35,548 nt of DNA from CANRPC01 sp964456095 (GTDB taxonomy: Bacteria > Bacillota_I > Bacilli_A > RFN20 > CAG-449): positions 1 through 35,548 of the forward strand of contig CAYVZF010000007.1 of assembly GCA_964456095.1 (NCBI GenBank), in the 5' to 3' direction. A model generated the notes under the pieces. It was not told the origin of the DNA and searched no databases. It saw only the letters and a program-made list of their open reading frames with translations. This document shows, one piece after another, positions 8,530 through 17,385 of the stretch. A program made the translations under genes and the position numbers. Every line of letters begins with the position of its first letter. The stretch's first letter is position 1.

Positions 8530-9300
8530 TTGTCTAAACAAGGTTATAAATTTTTTGATTTAGCTATGCTAACAGTTATAGCTTTTATAATAGAGGCTGT
8601 TTTAGCTTATGCTAGTAATCAAGTGAAATTTATGGTGGAAGGTTTTTCAGTATCATTTGCTATTTTATTTTCACTTATAGGTATGTTTAGGTGGGATTTG
8701 TTAGGTGTTGTACCTGGAATTGTTGCTGCTATTGGAGGAATAATAATTCAAAATTCATTCAATAATGGAGCGTATGACTTTTTATCAACTCTAGCAAATA
8801 TTGTTGGTGTTTTATCAACTATGGTTCTTGTTATTTATTTAAAGAAGATTACTAAATCTAAAATAAAAGAAAATATCTTATATTTGATTTTGTATTCTAT
8901 AATTGGTTATGCGTTATACATAACTATTACTTCATTAATTTGGGGAATATTTGATAAAAATGTAACTTTAATAGAGGCATTTAAAATAATGATAACAAGA
9001 AATTCGCTTAACCTTTTGATGTCATCAATAGTTCTTGTTATTGCAAACAAACAAAAAGACTTTCTTGTTGATATGAGTGAATATTTAATTAAACTTCATT
9101 CTGTACCAGAAAGTGCAAGAATTAGGAAAGAAATTAATGAAAAAGAAGGTCAATCATTAACAACTGATATAAATAGCAGTAAAGAAACAAATGATATTTC
9201 TTTACTTGATGGCGGAATGCTAAGTGAAGAAGATTTAATAAAACTTAATAAACATTTCAAAGAAAAGGAAGGGGATAAGTATGGCACTAGAAAAAGTTAG
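8530..9300 (+). CDS. Six-pass membrane protein of unknown function, first gene of the transporter operon
   Basis: I do not recognise this 256-residue protein. It has about six hydrophobic segments (near 9-27, 37-53, 57-75, 82-103, 116-140 and 153-172), followed by a charged cytoplasmic tail of about 80 residues ending in SEEDLIKLNKHFKEKEGDKYG. The size of the membrane part is like an ECF-transporter S component, but no diagnostic motif is visible. The start is TTG 8530: AAGGAG at 8518-8523 lies six bases upstream and no closer ATG is in frame. The 3' end overlaps the LplB-type permease gene by 20 bases, so the two are almost certainly co-translated and the protein may be an accessory part of the importer. 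Confidence 0.75.
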   Translation: MSKQGYKFFDLAMLTVIAFIIEAVLAYASNQVKFMVEGFSVSFAILFSLIGMFRWDLLGVVPGIVAAIGGIIIQNSFNNGAYDFLSTLANIVGVLSTMVLVIYLKKITKSKIKENILYLILYSIIGYALYITITSLIWGIFDKNVTLIEAFKIMITRNSLNLLMSSIVLVIANKQKDFLVDMSEYLIKLHSVPESARIRKEINEKEGQSLTTDINSSKETNDISLLDGGMLSEEDLIKLNKHFKEKEGDKYGTRKS

Positions 9301-10312
9301 CGAAGAAGAATTAGAACTTATTGAGCGAAATTATTGGAAGACCCAACTAAAAAGAATGGTAAAGGATTGGAGATTGTATCTAATGTTATTACCTTTAGCA
9401 TTTGTATTCTTTTGTTGGAAATATCTTCCACTTGATGGACTTTTAGTAGGATTTAAGAATTTTAATCAATCTGCAGGAATTTATTCTTCACAATTTGTTG
9501 GACTTCATTGGTTTGAAAAATTAATATTCGGTGATATGAGTATGGAATTCTGGAGAGCTTTTAAAAACACATTTATTATTAGTTTTTATGGCTTAGTATT
9601 TGGCTTTCCATTTCCTATTATATTAGCTTTATTATTTTCGGAAATTAAAAGTGAAGTTTATCGAAGTGTTGTACAAGTATTTTGTTACTTACCAAAATTC
9701 GTTTCAATTGTTGTTTTAACTACAATTACAATCTGTATTTTAAGACCATCTACTGATTATAATGGTGCTGGTCCAGTTGCAGAATTATTATATAATTTAA
9801 ATATAATTCCTCGTTTTATTAATAATGGCGATATTCAAGAAGCTAATAATATTTTAAAAAATCCTGAATATTTCCGTGCTTTATATCAAATTACAGGTAT
9901 TTGGGAGACTGGTGGTTATTCATCAATCGTTTATTTTGCTGCAATTATTGGTATTTCTCCAACTTCTTATGAGGCTGCTAGAATAGATGGGGCTAATAAA
10001 ATGGCACAAATTAAATATGTTACATTCCCAGGAATTGCTTCTACTTTAACTATTATGTTAATTATGCAAATTGGTCACTTACTAACCGTAGGTTATGAAA
10101 AAGTGTTATTATTAACTAATAATGGTAAATCACCAAATGCGAGTGCTGGTGAAGTGCTTTCTGCTTATGTTTACCGTATTGCAATGTCTGGTTCTAATGC
10201 GAATTCTGCAGCAGGTGCGGCAGCGGATTTATTTAATGCTGTTATTGCTATGTTATTAGTTCTTGGATCTAATGCAATTGCACGTAGAGTTTCTTCTACT
10301 TCACTTTATTAG
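9281..10312 (+). CDS. Carbohydrate ABC transporter permease, LplB type
   Basis: A 343-residue inner-membrane permease. After a charged cytoplasmic N-terminus, residues 27-46 (DWRLYLMLLPLAFVFFCWKY) begin the first membrane segment, as in LplB-type proteins. The EAA cytoplasmic loop that docks the ATPase is YEAARIDGANKMAQIKYVTFPGI. This subfamily imports large or unusual saccharides and commonly pairs with a YtcP-type permease and a large lipoprotein binding protein, exactly the order here. The extracytoplasmic loop before the EAA segment is long. The ATPase is presumably one of the two MsmK proteins. The start has GGAAGGGG just upstream and lies inside the preceding gene. Transport of oligogalacturonide is inferred from the neighbouring enzymes. 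Confidence 0.9.
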   Translation: MALEKVSEEELELIERNYWKTQLKRMVKDWRLYLMLLPLAFVFFCWKYLPLDGLLVGFKNFNQSAGIYSSQFVGLHWFEKLIFGDMSMEFWRAFKNTFIISFYGLVFGFPFPIILALLFSEIKSEVYRSVVQVFCYLPKFVSIVVLTTITICILRPSTDYNGAGPVAELLYNLNIIPRFINNGDIQEANNILKNPEYFRALYQITGIWETGGYSSIVYFAAIIGISPTSYEAARIDGANKMAQIKYVTFPGIASTLTIMLIMQIGHLLTVGYEKVLLLTNNGKSPNASAGEVLSAYVYRIAMSGSNANSAAGAAADLFNAVIAMLLVLGSNAIARRVSSTSLY

Positions 10313-10331
10313 TTAAGGAGGATGAGTTATT

Positions 10332-11228
10332 ATGCAAAAGAATTTAGATATTTCTGAAATTATATTTAAAATATTATCATATCTATTTGTTACAGCATTT
10401 GCTCTATGCTGCTTATATCCATTCGTATTCGTTATAAGCGCTGCATTTTCAGGAGAAACCGCGATTAATAATGGTAATGTAATTTTACTACCTGTTGATT
10501 TCCAAACTGTTGCTTTTTCTGAAATTATTAAAGATAGAGGTTTCTGGGTATCATATACTAATACTTTATTTATCACGTTATATGGTACTATTTGGTGTAT
10601 GGTTACTTCTATGCTTGGTGCTTATGCTCTTTCTAAAAAAAGATTAGTATTCCGTAAGCAATTAAATTTCTTGTTAGTATTTACTATGTGGTTTGCTGCA
10701 GGAATGTACGCGACATATTTGAATTATTATCAAACACAAGAGATTATGAATGGAATGGGAATTACTGATAATAAATGGTTAATTGTTATTGCAATGGGAA
10801 CATCTGCTTATAATGTAATCTTATTACGAAATGCATTTGAAGGTGTTCCAAAAGAAATTGAAGAAGCTGCAACAGTTGATGGAGCTAGTGAATTTCAAAT
10901 ATTCTCAAAAGTTTATATTCCAATGTCAAAAGCAACAATTGCTACAGTAGCGCTTTTCTTTGGAATTTCAAGATGGAATGGTTATTTCTGGGCAAAACAA
11001 ATGTTATCTAATGATCCAGATGCTCAACCTCTTCAAGTGTATATTCGTAATGTACTTGAAAAATATATTGACGCTACTGGCGACCCTGATCCGTTTCCAT
11101 ATAATTGTTCGCCATATGCATTTATGTATGCGATGATTGTGTGTGCAATAATTCCAGTTATAATTATTTATCCGTTTATTCAAAAATATTTCGCTGTAGG
11201 AGTTAATTTAGGCGGAGTTAAAGAATAA
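10332..11228 (+). CDS. Carbohydrate ABC transporter permease, YtcP/AraQ type
   Basis: A 298-residue second permease subunit of the same importer. The N-terminus LDISEIIFKILSYLFVTAFALCCLYPF is typical of YtcP-like proteins, and the EAA loop is EIEEAATVDGASEFQIFSKVYIP. The C-terminus ends in YFAVGVNLGGVKE; the (G)hxxGxxKG/E ending is usual for the subfamily. AAGGAGG lies ten bases before the ATG. It follows the LplB-type gene by 19 bases and should form a heterodimer with it. Confidence 0.92.
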   Translation: MQKNLDISEIIFKILSYLFVTAFALCCLYPFVFVISAAFSGETAINNGNVILLPVDFQTVAFSEIIKDRGFWVSYTNTLFITLYGTIWCMVTSMLGAYALSKKRLVFRKQLNFLLVFTMWFAAGMYATYLNYYQTQEIMNGMGITDNKWLIVIAMGTSAYNVILLRNAFEGVPKEIEEAATVDGASEFQIFSKVYIPMSKATIATVALFFGISRWNGYFWAKQMLSNDPDAQPLQVYIRNVLEKYIDATGDPDPFPYNCSPYAFMYAMIVCAIIPVIIIYPFIQKYFAVGVNLGGVKE

Positions 11229-11238
11229 TTAATTTGGT

Positions 11239-11266
11239 TAATACTTTTCGTAGGGAAAAGATTAAT
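11239..11266 (+). other. Stem-loop in the leader of the binding-protein gene
   Basis: TTAAT plus CTTTTC (11239-11250, one bulged A at 11244) pairs with GAAAAG plus ATTAA (11256-11266) around GTAGG. There is no T-run after it, so it is not a terminator. It lies about 20 bases before the ribosome-binding site of the lipoprotein gene and could stabilise or define the 5' end of a processed mRNA. Confidence 0.45.
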
Positions 11267-11297
11267 ATATAAAGAATTGTTTTTGAAAGGAGATATT

Positions 11298-13448
11298 ATG
11301 AAAAACAAAAAAATTCTTTTGATGGGACTAACACTTGTTGGCTTATTAGCTTCTTGTGGTGGTGGAAATCAAAATAATAGTGAACAAGCTAGTAATGATG
11401 TTACGTCAAATAGCGAAGGCGTAAGTGCCAGTAATGAAAATTCGAGTATTGATAATTTAGAAGAAAAAGTTGAATTAAAAATGTCTATTCAATACCAAAA
11501 ATCAGATACTCGTATGGAATTTGATTCATCTATTAAGGGATATCAAGATATTGAAGGTAATACTTATTTAGCTGGTGATTTAAAACCTGTTTGGAAAGAA
11601 GTTTCTCAAAGATTAAATATTACTATTAATGACGTAACACCTGCTGATAAAGTAAATGATTCATTTACAAACTGGATTACAACAGGTCTTGATAAAGTTG
11701 ATGTTCTTCAAGGTGGTGCATCACAAATTCAAAATCAAGCTACAATGAATGCAGGAAGTATATTAGATTTATCAAAGTATCTTAATTATTTACCTAATTT
11801 TAGAGATTTCTTAGATAGTAATGAAGTTGTTAAAAAGACAATTACAACTAGCACAGGTTCTATTTATTATGCACCATATTTTGATGGATATGATGATGCA
11901 GAAAAAATGGTATTAATGAGAACTGACTGGGTTAAAAAGTTACTTGATACAGAAAATGGTAGTTATGATACATCTACAACAATTAATACAAGTTATACAG
12001 CATATATGCCAGATTCACTTGACACTGAAGTTTCAGTATTAAGAAATGGAGAAAAAGCAACATTAACAAAAAAATATTCTTCTGGTAAAGGTATTATTGC
12101 TAGAATGAATGCATTAACAACTAAAAATGGACAAACATTAGTTGAAACATTAAAAGCATATATTAAAGATACATATGGAAATCAATATGATAAACTTTCT
12201 GATTTATTTGTTGGAGAAGATGCTGCTTATGATGCAGACGAATATGTTGCTTTATTAAGATGTATTAAAGCAAATCCTCAATTTTTAACAGGAAAGAATG
12301 ACCCAGTTGTACCATTATATCCTCGTGAAAGTAAAAACTCACGTACAGCTGATTTGTTCTCATTTATGGGACAATTATTTGGAATTCGTGGATTATCATC
12401 AAGATCTGGATATTTATATATTAATTCAAATGGTGTAGTTCGTGATGCTAGATGGGAACAAGGTACTGTTGATGCACTTGAAAGATTTAATCAAATGTAT
12501 AATGAAGGTTTAATTTTAGCTAACTTTAACGATTCAACATCTGCTGGTGGAACTGCTGGTAAGTATGTAGAAGATTTACATAGTAAGAATTTAGGCTTCT
12601 CAACATTTGATTATTGTCAAACTCAAACAGCTTATAATAATAATTATAGAGATACATTTGAAGGATATTGTTTCCAACCAGTAATAGCTCCTCTTGCTAG
12701 ATGGAATAATTCTGATAAATATACTCGTTTCCAAGAATCTTGGAGATCTGTTAAAACTGAAGGTTGGTGCTTATCAGGTAATCTTGAAAAAGCTGGAAAT
12801 GAAAAGAAATTAGCACGCGCTTTAACATTATTTGATTATTTCTGGAGTGAAGAAGGAAATAGATTAATGTCTTATGGCCCTGATCAATACTTAGAAAGAA
12901 ATAGTGATGGTACAATTGCAACAATTGAATATAATGGAAAACAAGTTCCAAAATTAAATGATAAAACAATTGAACAACTTGCTACATTAACTAAATATAA
13001 CTATACTAACTACTATCGTAAATACTTAGGCGCTACATTCCCAATTGGTTATGTAAAAGAACAAGGTATGGAATATCAATGTAATGTTACTGAAGGCAGA
13101 GAAGGATTAGATATCGTTTCTAAAGCAATTGCTAAAGGTGTAATTGAACATCCTGATGTCACATGGACTAATGCTGATAAATGGTATTGGATTTGTCCAA
13201 CAACATTTGCATTAGATGCTGATGAATCATCTGCTATAACGACTCAATATACTAAATTAGATGAAATTACTAATGATAGTTCTAAGTCTAATATATGGGC
13301 TAAATATGTAATGTATGGATTTGGTGGTACTGATGGAACTACTACTTTAAAAACAAAAGATGAATACATTACTTATTATAAAGATGAATGTTTTGGTAGC
13401 AAATACTTAAATATTTATGCTAATGCATTTAATAGAATGCATGATTAA
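11298..13448 (+). CDS. Lipoprotein solute-binding protein of the sugar ABC importer
   Basis: A 716-residue extracytoplasmic binding protein anchored by lipid. Residues 1-20 form a lipoprotein signal with lipobox LLASC and acceptor Cys20, followed by GGG and a low-complexity Ser/Asn/Glu linker of about 30 residues. The remainder resembles the large LplA-type binding proteins that pair with LplB/YtcP permeases; it is longer than the common 500-560 residues of that group. Central segments rich in Trp, Tyr and Arg (for example RWEQGTVDALERFNQMYNEG) are typical of carbohydrate sites. ATG 11298 is chosen because AAAGGAG lies five bases upstream; a TTG at 11277 would put extra residues before the signal. 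The gene is bracketed by a leader stem-loop and a downstream terminator, suggesting separate dosage control. The ligand is inferred to be oligogalacturonide. Confidence 0.9.
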   Translation: MKNKKILLMGLTLVGLLASCGGGNQNNSEQASNDVTSNSEGVSASNENSSIDNLEEKVELKMSIQYQKSDTRMEFDSSIKGYQDIEGNTYLAGDLKPVWKEVSQRLNITINDVTPADKVNDSFTNWITTGLDKVDVLQGGASQIQNQATMNAGSILDLSKYLNYLPNFRDFLDSNEVVKKTITTSTGSIYYAPYFDGYDDAEKMVLMRTDWVKKLLDTENGSYDTSTTINTSYTAYMPDSLDTEVSVLRNGEKATLTKKYSSGKGIIARMNALTTKNGQTLVETLKAYIKDTYGNQYDKLSDLFVGEDAAYDADEYVALLRCIKANPQFLTGKNDPVVPLYPRESKNSRTADLFSFMGQLFGIRGLSSRSGYLYINSNGVVRDARWEQGTVDALERFNQMYNEGLILANFNDSTSAGGTAGKYVEDLHSKNLGFSTFDYCQTQTAYNNNYRDTFEGYCFQPVIAPLARWNNSDKYTRFQESWRSVKTEGWCLSGNLEKAGNEKKLARALTLFDYFWSEEGNRLMSYGPDQYLERNSDGTIATIEYNGKQVPKLNDKTIEQLATLTKYNYTNYYRKYLGATFPIGYVKEQGMEYQCNVTEGREGLDIVSKAIAKGVIEHPDVTWTNADKWYWICPTTFALDADESSAITTQYTKLDEITNDSSKSNIWAKYVMYGFGGTDGTTTLKTKDEYITYYKDECFGSKYLNIYANAFNRMHD

Positions 13449-13468
13449 TTTGTTTAATTATTAAAAAT

Positions 13469-13510
13469 ATAGTAGGGAGAAATCCCAATCTCCCTACTAT
13501 TTCTCTTATT
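13469..13510 (+). terminator. Intrinsic terminator after the binding-protein gene, inside the operon
   Basis: ATAGTAGGGAGA (13469-13480) pairs perfectly with TCTCCCTACTAT (13489-13500) around an eight-base loop, followed by a T-rich tract. Genes in the same direction continue 17 bases later, so it probably reduces rather than stops transcription. Confidence 0.8.
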
Positions 13511-13526
13511 TTTGGAGGATATAAAA

Positions 13527-14171
13527 ATGAAAAAAATACTTCAAATAGTTCAAAAGTATATTTTTCCAACTATGATTTGCATATTTGGTGTACTTTTCAT
13601 CTATGGATTAATATTTGCAACGCCTTTAGCGGATTTGATCATCTATATGCTTTATGCAAATGGAGATATAATTATAGGAAAAGAAAAATATCTTAATGAT
13701 TTGCCAGAGGTTGTTCAAATTGCACAAAACACAAGTTTGTTTTCAAATCAATTGTTAATATTTGCAATAATTGGTCTTGTGTTAACTGGTATAGTATATC
13801 TATTAAGATCTAATATTAGAAATAAATATTACTTAACAAATACTATAAGCGTTGGTGCTTTGTCATTGTATTCTGCGTTTACAAGTATATATTGCATTAG
13901 TTATTTATCTAATTATTTAAATATTTTACATAGTATTGATTTTGAAAAATTTTATAATTTTGAAAAATATATTGAAATTGATGATGATGGCAATATAATT
14001 GGTGAATTTTCAAAATTTTTAAATACATATAATCCTATTGAAGTAAATTCGTTTTATTATGTTATAGGTTATATAGTTTTTGGTTTATTATTGGTTCTAT
14101 CTGTTTTAGTACTTATTATTTTAATTAATAAAATAATATCAAATAATAAATTAAAAACGAAGAATATTTAA
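13527..14171 (+). CDS. Four-pass membrane protein of unknown function in the transporter operon
   Basis: Not recognised. The 214-residue product has about four hydrophobic segments: near 12-40, 68-90, 103-125 and 177-205. An acidic extracytoplasmic or cytoplasmic loop with IEIDDDGNIIGEFSKFL lies between the third and fourth. The C-terminus is basic and Asn/Lys-rich. GGAGG at 13514-13518, eight bases before ATG 13527, fixes the start; the longer in-frame TTG start would run through that site. It follows the binding-protein terminator and precedes two other membrane proteins and an MsmK ATPase, so a role in assembly or regulation of the importer is possible but unproven. Confidence 0.7.
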   Translation: MKKILQIVQKYIFPTMICIFGVLFIYGLIFATPLADLIIYMLYANGDIIIGKEKYLNDLPEVVQIAQNTSLFSNQLLIFAIIGLVLTGIVYLLRSNIRNKYYLTNTISVGALSLYSAFTSIYCISYLSNYLNILHSIDFEKFYNFEKYIEIDDDGNIIGEFSKFLNTYNPIEVNSFYYVIGYIVFGLLLVLSVLVLIILINKIISNNKLKTKNI

Positions 14172-14188
14172 CATTGGAGGTTATGAAT

Positions 14189-15034
14189 ATGAGTGAAACT
14201 AAATTTGTAAATAAATTATCACAAAAAGAAATAGACTCTATTGTTAAAAATAAAAAAATGATTAGTATTTTATCTATGATATTTTCAGTATTTGGGATAG
14301 ATTTAATATTAATGAAAAGATATAAAGATGGGGTTTTTCATCTAATTAAAACATTATTGTTAGTTATTGCAGTTGCTATTTTAATGTATTTTATTGGTTT
14401 ACTATCATCTTATGATAAAGGATTAATTGATACTGTTGTTAACATTGTTTTATATGTTATTACTATAATGTGTGGAGTTTTTATTGTTATAGATGTTGTT
14501 AAAGGTATTTTAAATGGTATTAATATAAATAAAATGAGTAACGAAGAATTTTCTTCATATGTTAGTAATAACGCTATATCAAATGTTGAAATATTAAGAT
14601 ATAGAAATAATAAATTATCATATAATGCTTGCTTACTTGCTATTATATTTCAATGCATTAGTTTTGTTGCAATTTATAGTACATTAACTTTTAGTGCAAA
14701 ATTTAATACAGGATTAGATATTATAATTAATATTATTTTCTTATTATTTACATTTTTAACCGCAGAAAAAGTTAAAACATATAATGTTAGATGGGGAATT
14801 ATTTCAATTGTTATTGGTGTTTTAAACTCATTAAGAATTTTTACTTATTTATACAGTTCATTCTCTGGAGAAAATTTATTTGATTCAAGTAATGTTGCAA
14901 CATATAGATTTAATGCTGCTGTATTATGTTATGTATTAGTATTAATACTTCTTGTTGTATCAGGAATAGTTTCTATATATAGAGGTAAAAAGTTAAATGC
15001 TTTCTTAAATAGTAAAAATAAGGAGGTAAAATAA
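14189..15034 (+). CDS. Polytopic membrane protein, paralogue A of a family flanking the second MsmK
   Basis: Unknown function, 281 residues. A cytoplasmic N-terminus of about 45 residues carries IDSIVKNKKMISILSMIFS and FGIDLILMK, matching the N-terminus of the protein at 16127 (IDSIVSQKKKIGLMSIFLY and FGIDKKLMK). About six hydrophobic segments follow, in two clusters separated by a polar region near 110-150. GGAGG at 14176-14180 lies eight bases before ATG 14189; an upstream ATG at 14183 is too close to that site. The stop is one base before the MsmK gene at 15036, indicating tight coupling to the ATPase. The shared motif with its neighbour suggests the two proteins form a pair. Confidence 0.72.
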   Translation: MSETKFVNKLSQKEIDSIVKNKKMISILSMIFSVFGIDLILMKRYKDGVFHLIKTLLLVIAVAILMYFIGLLSSYDKGLIDTVVNIVLYVITIMCGVFIVIDVVKGILNGININKMSNEEFSSYVSNNAISNVEILRYRNNKLSYNACLLAIIFQCISFVAIYSTLTFSAKFNTGLDIIINIIFLLFTFLTAEKVKTYNVRWGIISIVIGVLNSLRIFTYLYSSFSGENLFDSSNVATYRFNAAVLCYVLVLILLVVSGIVSIYRGKKLNAFLNSKNKEVK

Positions 15035-15035
15035 T

Positions 15036-16109
15036 ATGGCAGATGTATCATTAAGACATATAGAAAAACAATATGAAGGTAATCCTAATAAATCTGTTGT
15101 TGATTTTAATATTGATATTAAACATGGTGAATTTATTGTTTTAGTAGGACCTTCTGGATGTGGTAAATCTACAACACTTCGTATGATCGCGGGACTTGAA
15201 GATATTACTTCAGGTGAGTTATATATCGGTGATAAGAATTGTACTAGGCTTGCTGCGAAAGATAGAGATATTGCGATGGTTTTCCAAAACTACGCATTAT
15301 ATGGACATATGACCGTCTATCAAAATATGGCTTTTTCATTAACATTACGAAAAGAAAACATTAATGTTATTCATGAAAAGGTTATGAAAGCTGCAGAAAT
15401 ACTTGATTTAACTACTGAGTTAAATAAAAAACCAAGTCAACTTTCTGGCGGACAAAGACAACGTGTTGCTGTTGGTAGAGCAATTGTTCGTGATCCTAGT
15501 GTATTCTTATTTGATGAACCTTTATCAAATCTTGATGCTAAACTTCGTTCTGGATTAAGAAGAGAATTAAAATTATTACACCATAAATTAGGCGCAACAA
15601 TGATATATGTTACTCACGATCAAATTGAAGCGTTAACTTTAGCTGATAGAATTGTTGTTATGTCAGAAGCACATGTAAAACAAATAGGTACTTCAATTGA
15701 AGTATATAAAGATCCTAATAATTTATTTGTTGCATCATTTATGGGTACTCCACCAATGAATTTCATTTTAGCGCTTTATTCAAATGGTAAACTTTATACA
15801 AAAAATACAACAATAGATTTAGATGAAAAAAATGCTAAACTTCTTACTGATAGGGGTTATGAAGGAAAGAAAGTTGTATTTGGTATAAGACCAGAACACT
15901 TTGTAGAAGGTAATTCTCTTGAATTATATATTGATCACGTTGAAAGATTAGGAGCTTATTCTTTACTTCATGGTACAATTGGTGGAATTAAAGTTGTTGC
16001 AAAAGTTCATGAATGGACTAAATTAGAAAGAGAACAAACAGTAAGATTTGGATATAATGCTGATTTAGTATGTTTCTTCGATGCAATTACTGAAGAAAGA
16101 ATTCGTTAG
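15036..16109 (+). CDS. msmK: Sugar ABC transporter ATPase, MsmK/UgpC type (copy 2)
   Basis: A 357-residue ATPase with Walker A GPSGCGKST at 38-46, LSGGQ at 136-140, Walker B VFLFDE ending at Glu161, SNLDAKLR and H-loop His194, all intact. The C-terminal TOBE-like domain starts near 240 and includes GIRPEHF. It differs from the copy at 1820 mainly in this regulatory domain. In the Q-loop region it has ALYGHM, where the first copy has ALYPHL. It is embedded between the two paralogous membrane proteins at 14189 and 16127, with AGGAGG upstream and a one-base gap to the preceding stop. It may serve the LplB/YtcP permeases of this operon, the paralogue pair, or both. Confidence 0.9.
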   Translation: MADVSLRHIEKQYEGNPNKSVVDFNIDIKHGEFIVLVGPSGCGKSTTLRMIAGLEDITSGELYIGDKNCTRLAAKDRDIAMVFQNYALYGHMTVYQNMAFSLTLRKENINVIHEKVMKAAEILDLTTELNKKPSQLSGGQRQRVAVGRAIVRDPSVFLFDEPLSNLDAKLRSGLRRELKLLHHKLGATMIYVTHDQIEALTLADRIVVMSEAHVKQIGTSIEVYKDPNNLFVASFMGTPPMNFILALYSNGKLYTKNTTIDLDEKNAKLLTDRGYEGKKVVFGIRPEHFVEGNSLELYIDHVERLGAYSLLHGTIGGIKVVAKVHEWTKLEREQTVRFGYNADLVCFFDAITEERIR

Positions 16110-16126
16110 ATAGGAGGAATTGATAT

Positions 16127-17296
16127 ATGATTAATAAAAATATTAATGAATTAAAAAAAGAAGATATCGATTCTATCGTTTCACAAAAAAAGAAAATTGG
16201 TTTAATGTCTATATTCTTATACGATTTTGGTATAGATAAAAAATTAATGAAACAAAATAATTCTTTTAAAGATTATTTATTATATACATGTTTGTTTTTA
16301 ATTATTTGTCTTGCAGGAATTATTGGATTAATAGTTAATACATTTACAACAAATGTTGTAGTTAATGTATTATCTATTATTGCTATTTGTGCTTCAGTTT
16401 TAATACTTTGTATTAGAGAGATTGTTGGTATCATTAGAGGTGTTAAAATTCTTAATGAAGATAATGACGCGTTTATTAAAAGAATTAATGAAGAATATTA
16501 TTTAGATTGTGTTAAAAATAATTCTGGACTTTCATTAACATTAAAACGACAAATTATTTTTTATAAAAATCACATTGATATATTTGCTTTGATTTTCGCT
16601 GCTCTTGCAATGATAGTATTTACATTTGCTATATATGTATATACTCCATTAAATGTACTTATTATTCAACCAAGATGGCCTTGGGCACAAGCTGAATCTG
16701 ATCCTGATGTTCCATTTACTATGATTCAATTCTTTGCATTTTTATTCTCAATGCTTGGAACATTGTGCTTATTAAATTATAGATCATCAAGAAAAAAATT
16801 ATACGCTGTTGGATTTTATAGTTTATCCGCTATTCAATTAATTAATGATATATATTATCTTTCAGAGATATATCGTCATTTAAATGGTAATGTATATATT
16901 GGCGATCAATTATATAATAGATTAACTATGGAATATCCTGGTGGAGCAGGTATTGCATTTACTATTATTCATATCATTTTAGTTGCTATTTCAATTATTA
17001 TTTTAGTTCTTTCTCCATTAATTCAAAAATATACAAAAAGAATTAAATTATCTTCTTCTATGCAAGATAAAGAAATTGAAAGTAATGGCGAAGTTATTTT
17101 AGAATCAGAGAATGAAAAGAATGAATATGGTTATAACTTAAACGATATTGATGATGATTTATGTAGAGAAGTTTTAGGTAATAACTTTAAAGAGATTATT
17201 GAAGATAAGAATAATATTGAAGAAGTTGTTGAAAAAGAAAATACAAAATTAGTTAAATTAAATGTTACATTATATGTAATAAATCAAAAAAAATAA
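16127..17296 (+). CDS. Polytopic membrane protein, paralogue B of the family flanking the second MsmK
   Basis: Unknown function, 389 residues. The N-terminus has IDSIVSQKKKIGLMSIFLY and FGIDKKLMKQ, shared with the protein at 14189. About six hydrophobic segments follow (near 48-70, 80-100, 150-172, 200-222, 230-250 and 285-310). A Trp/Pro-rich loop with IIQPRWPWAQAESDPDVPF is probably outside the cell. A charged acidic cytoplasmic tail of about 75 residues contains ESENEKNEYGYNLNDIDDDL and repeated Glu-Val-Val segments. The tail is absent from paralogue A. AGGAGG precedes the ATG, which lies 17 bases after the MsmK stop. Association with the importer is inferred only from position. Confidence 0.72.
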   Translation: MINKNINELKKEDIDSIVSQKKKIGLMSIFLYDFGIDKKLMKQNNSFKDYLLYTCLFLIICLAGIIGLIVNTFTTNVVVNVLSIIAICASVLILCIREIVGIIRGVKILNEDNDAFIKRINEEYYLDCVKNNSGLSLTLKRQIIFYKNHIDIFALIFAALAMIVFTFAIYVYTPLNVLIIQPRWPWAQAESDPDVPFTMIQFFAFLFSMLGTLCLLNYRSSRKKLYAVGFYSLSAIQLINDIYYLSEIYRHLNGNVYIGDQLYNRLTMEYPGGAGIAFTIIHIILVAISIIILVLSPLIQKYTKRIKLSSSMQDKEIESNGEVILESENEKNEYGYNLNDIDDDLCREVLGNNFKEIIEDKNNIEEVVEKENTKLVKLNVTLYVINQKK

Positions 17297-17310
17297 AAAG
17301 GAGTCCGTCA

Positions 17311-17370
17311 ATCGGTTATTAGTTTAATAGTTAAAAAATATTCTTTTCTATTACAATATTAATAACCGAT
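17311..17370 (+). promoter_or_regulatory. Long-armed inverted repeat before the small membrane protein gene
   Basis: ATCGGTTATTA (17311-17321) and TAATAACCGAT (17360-17370) are a perfect 11-base inverted repeat, and TAATAG/CTATTA inside it can extend the stem. The T-tract after it is weak, so a terminator is possible but poor. An AAGGAG at 17298-17303 lies before the repeat, while the next gene has no SD site. The repeat could be an RNA switch or paired operator half-sites around a TACAAT at 17352-17357. Confidence 0.5.
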
Positions 17371-17385
17371 TTATTTGTTTAAAAT

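Noticed and set aside
10313..10576. Minus-strand reading frame opposite the YtcP-type permease gene
   Set aside because: It overlaps a clear conserved gene, has no ribosome-binding site and its product matches nothing recognisable.
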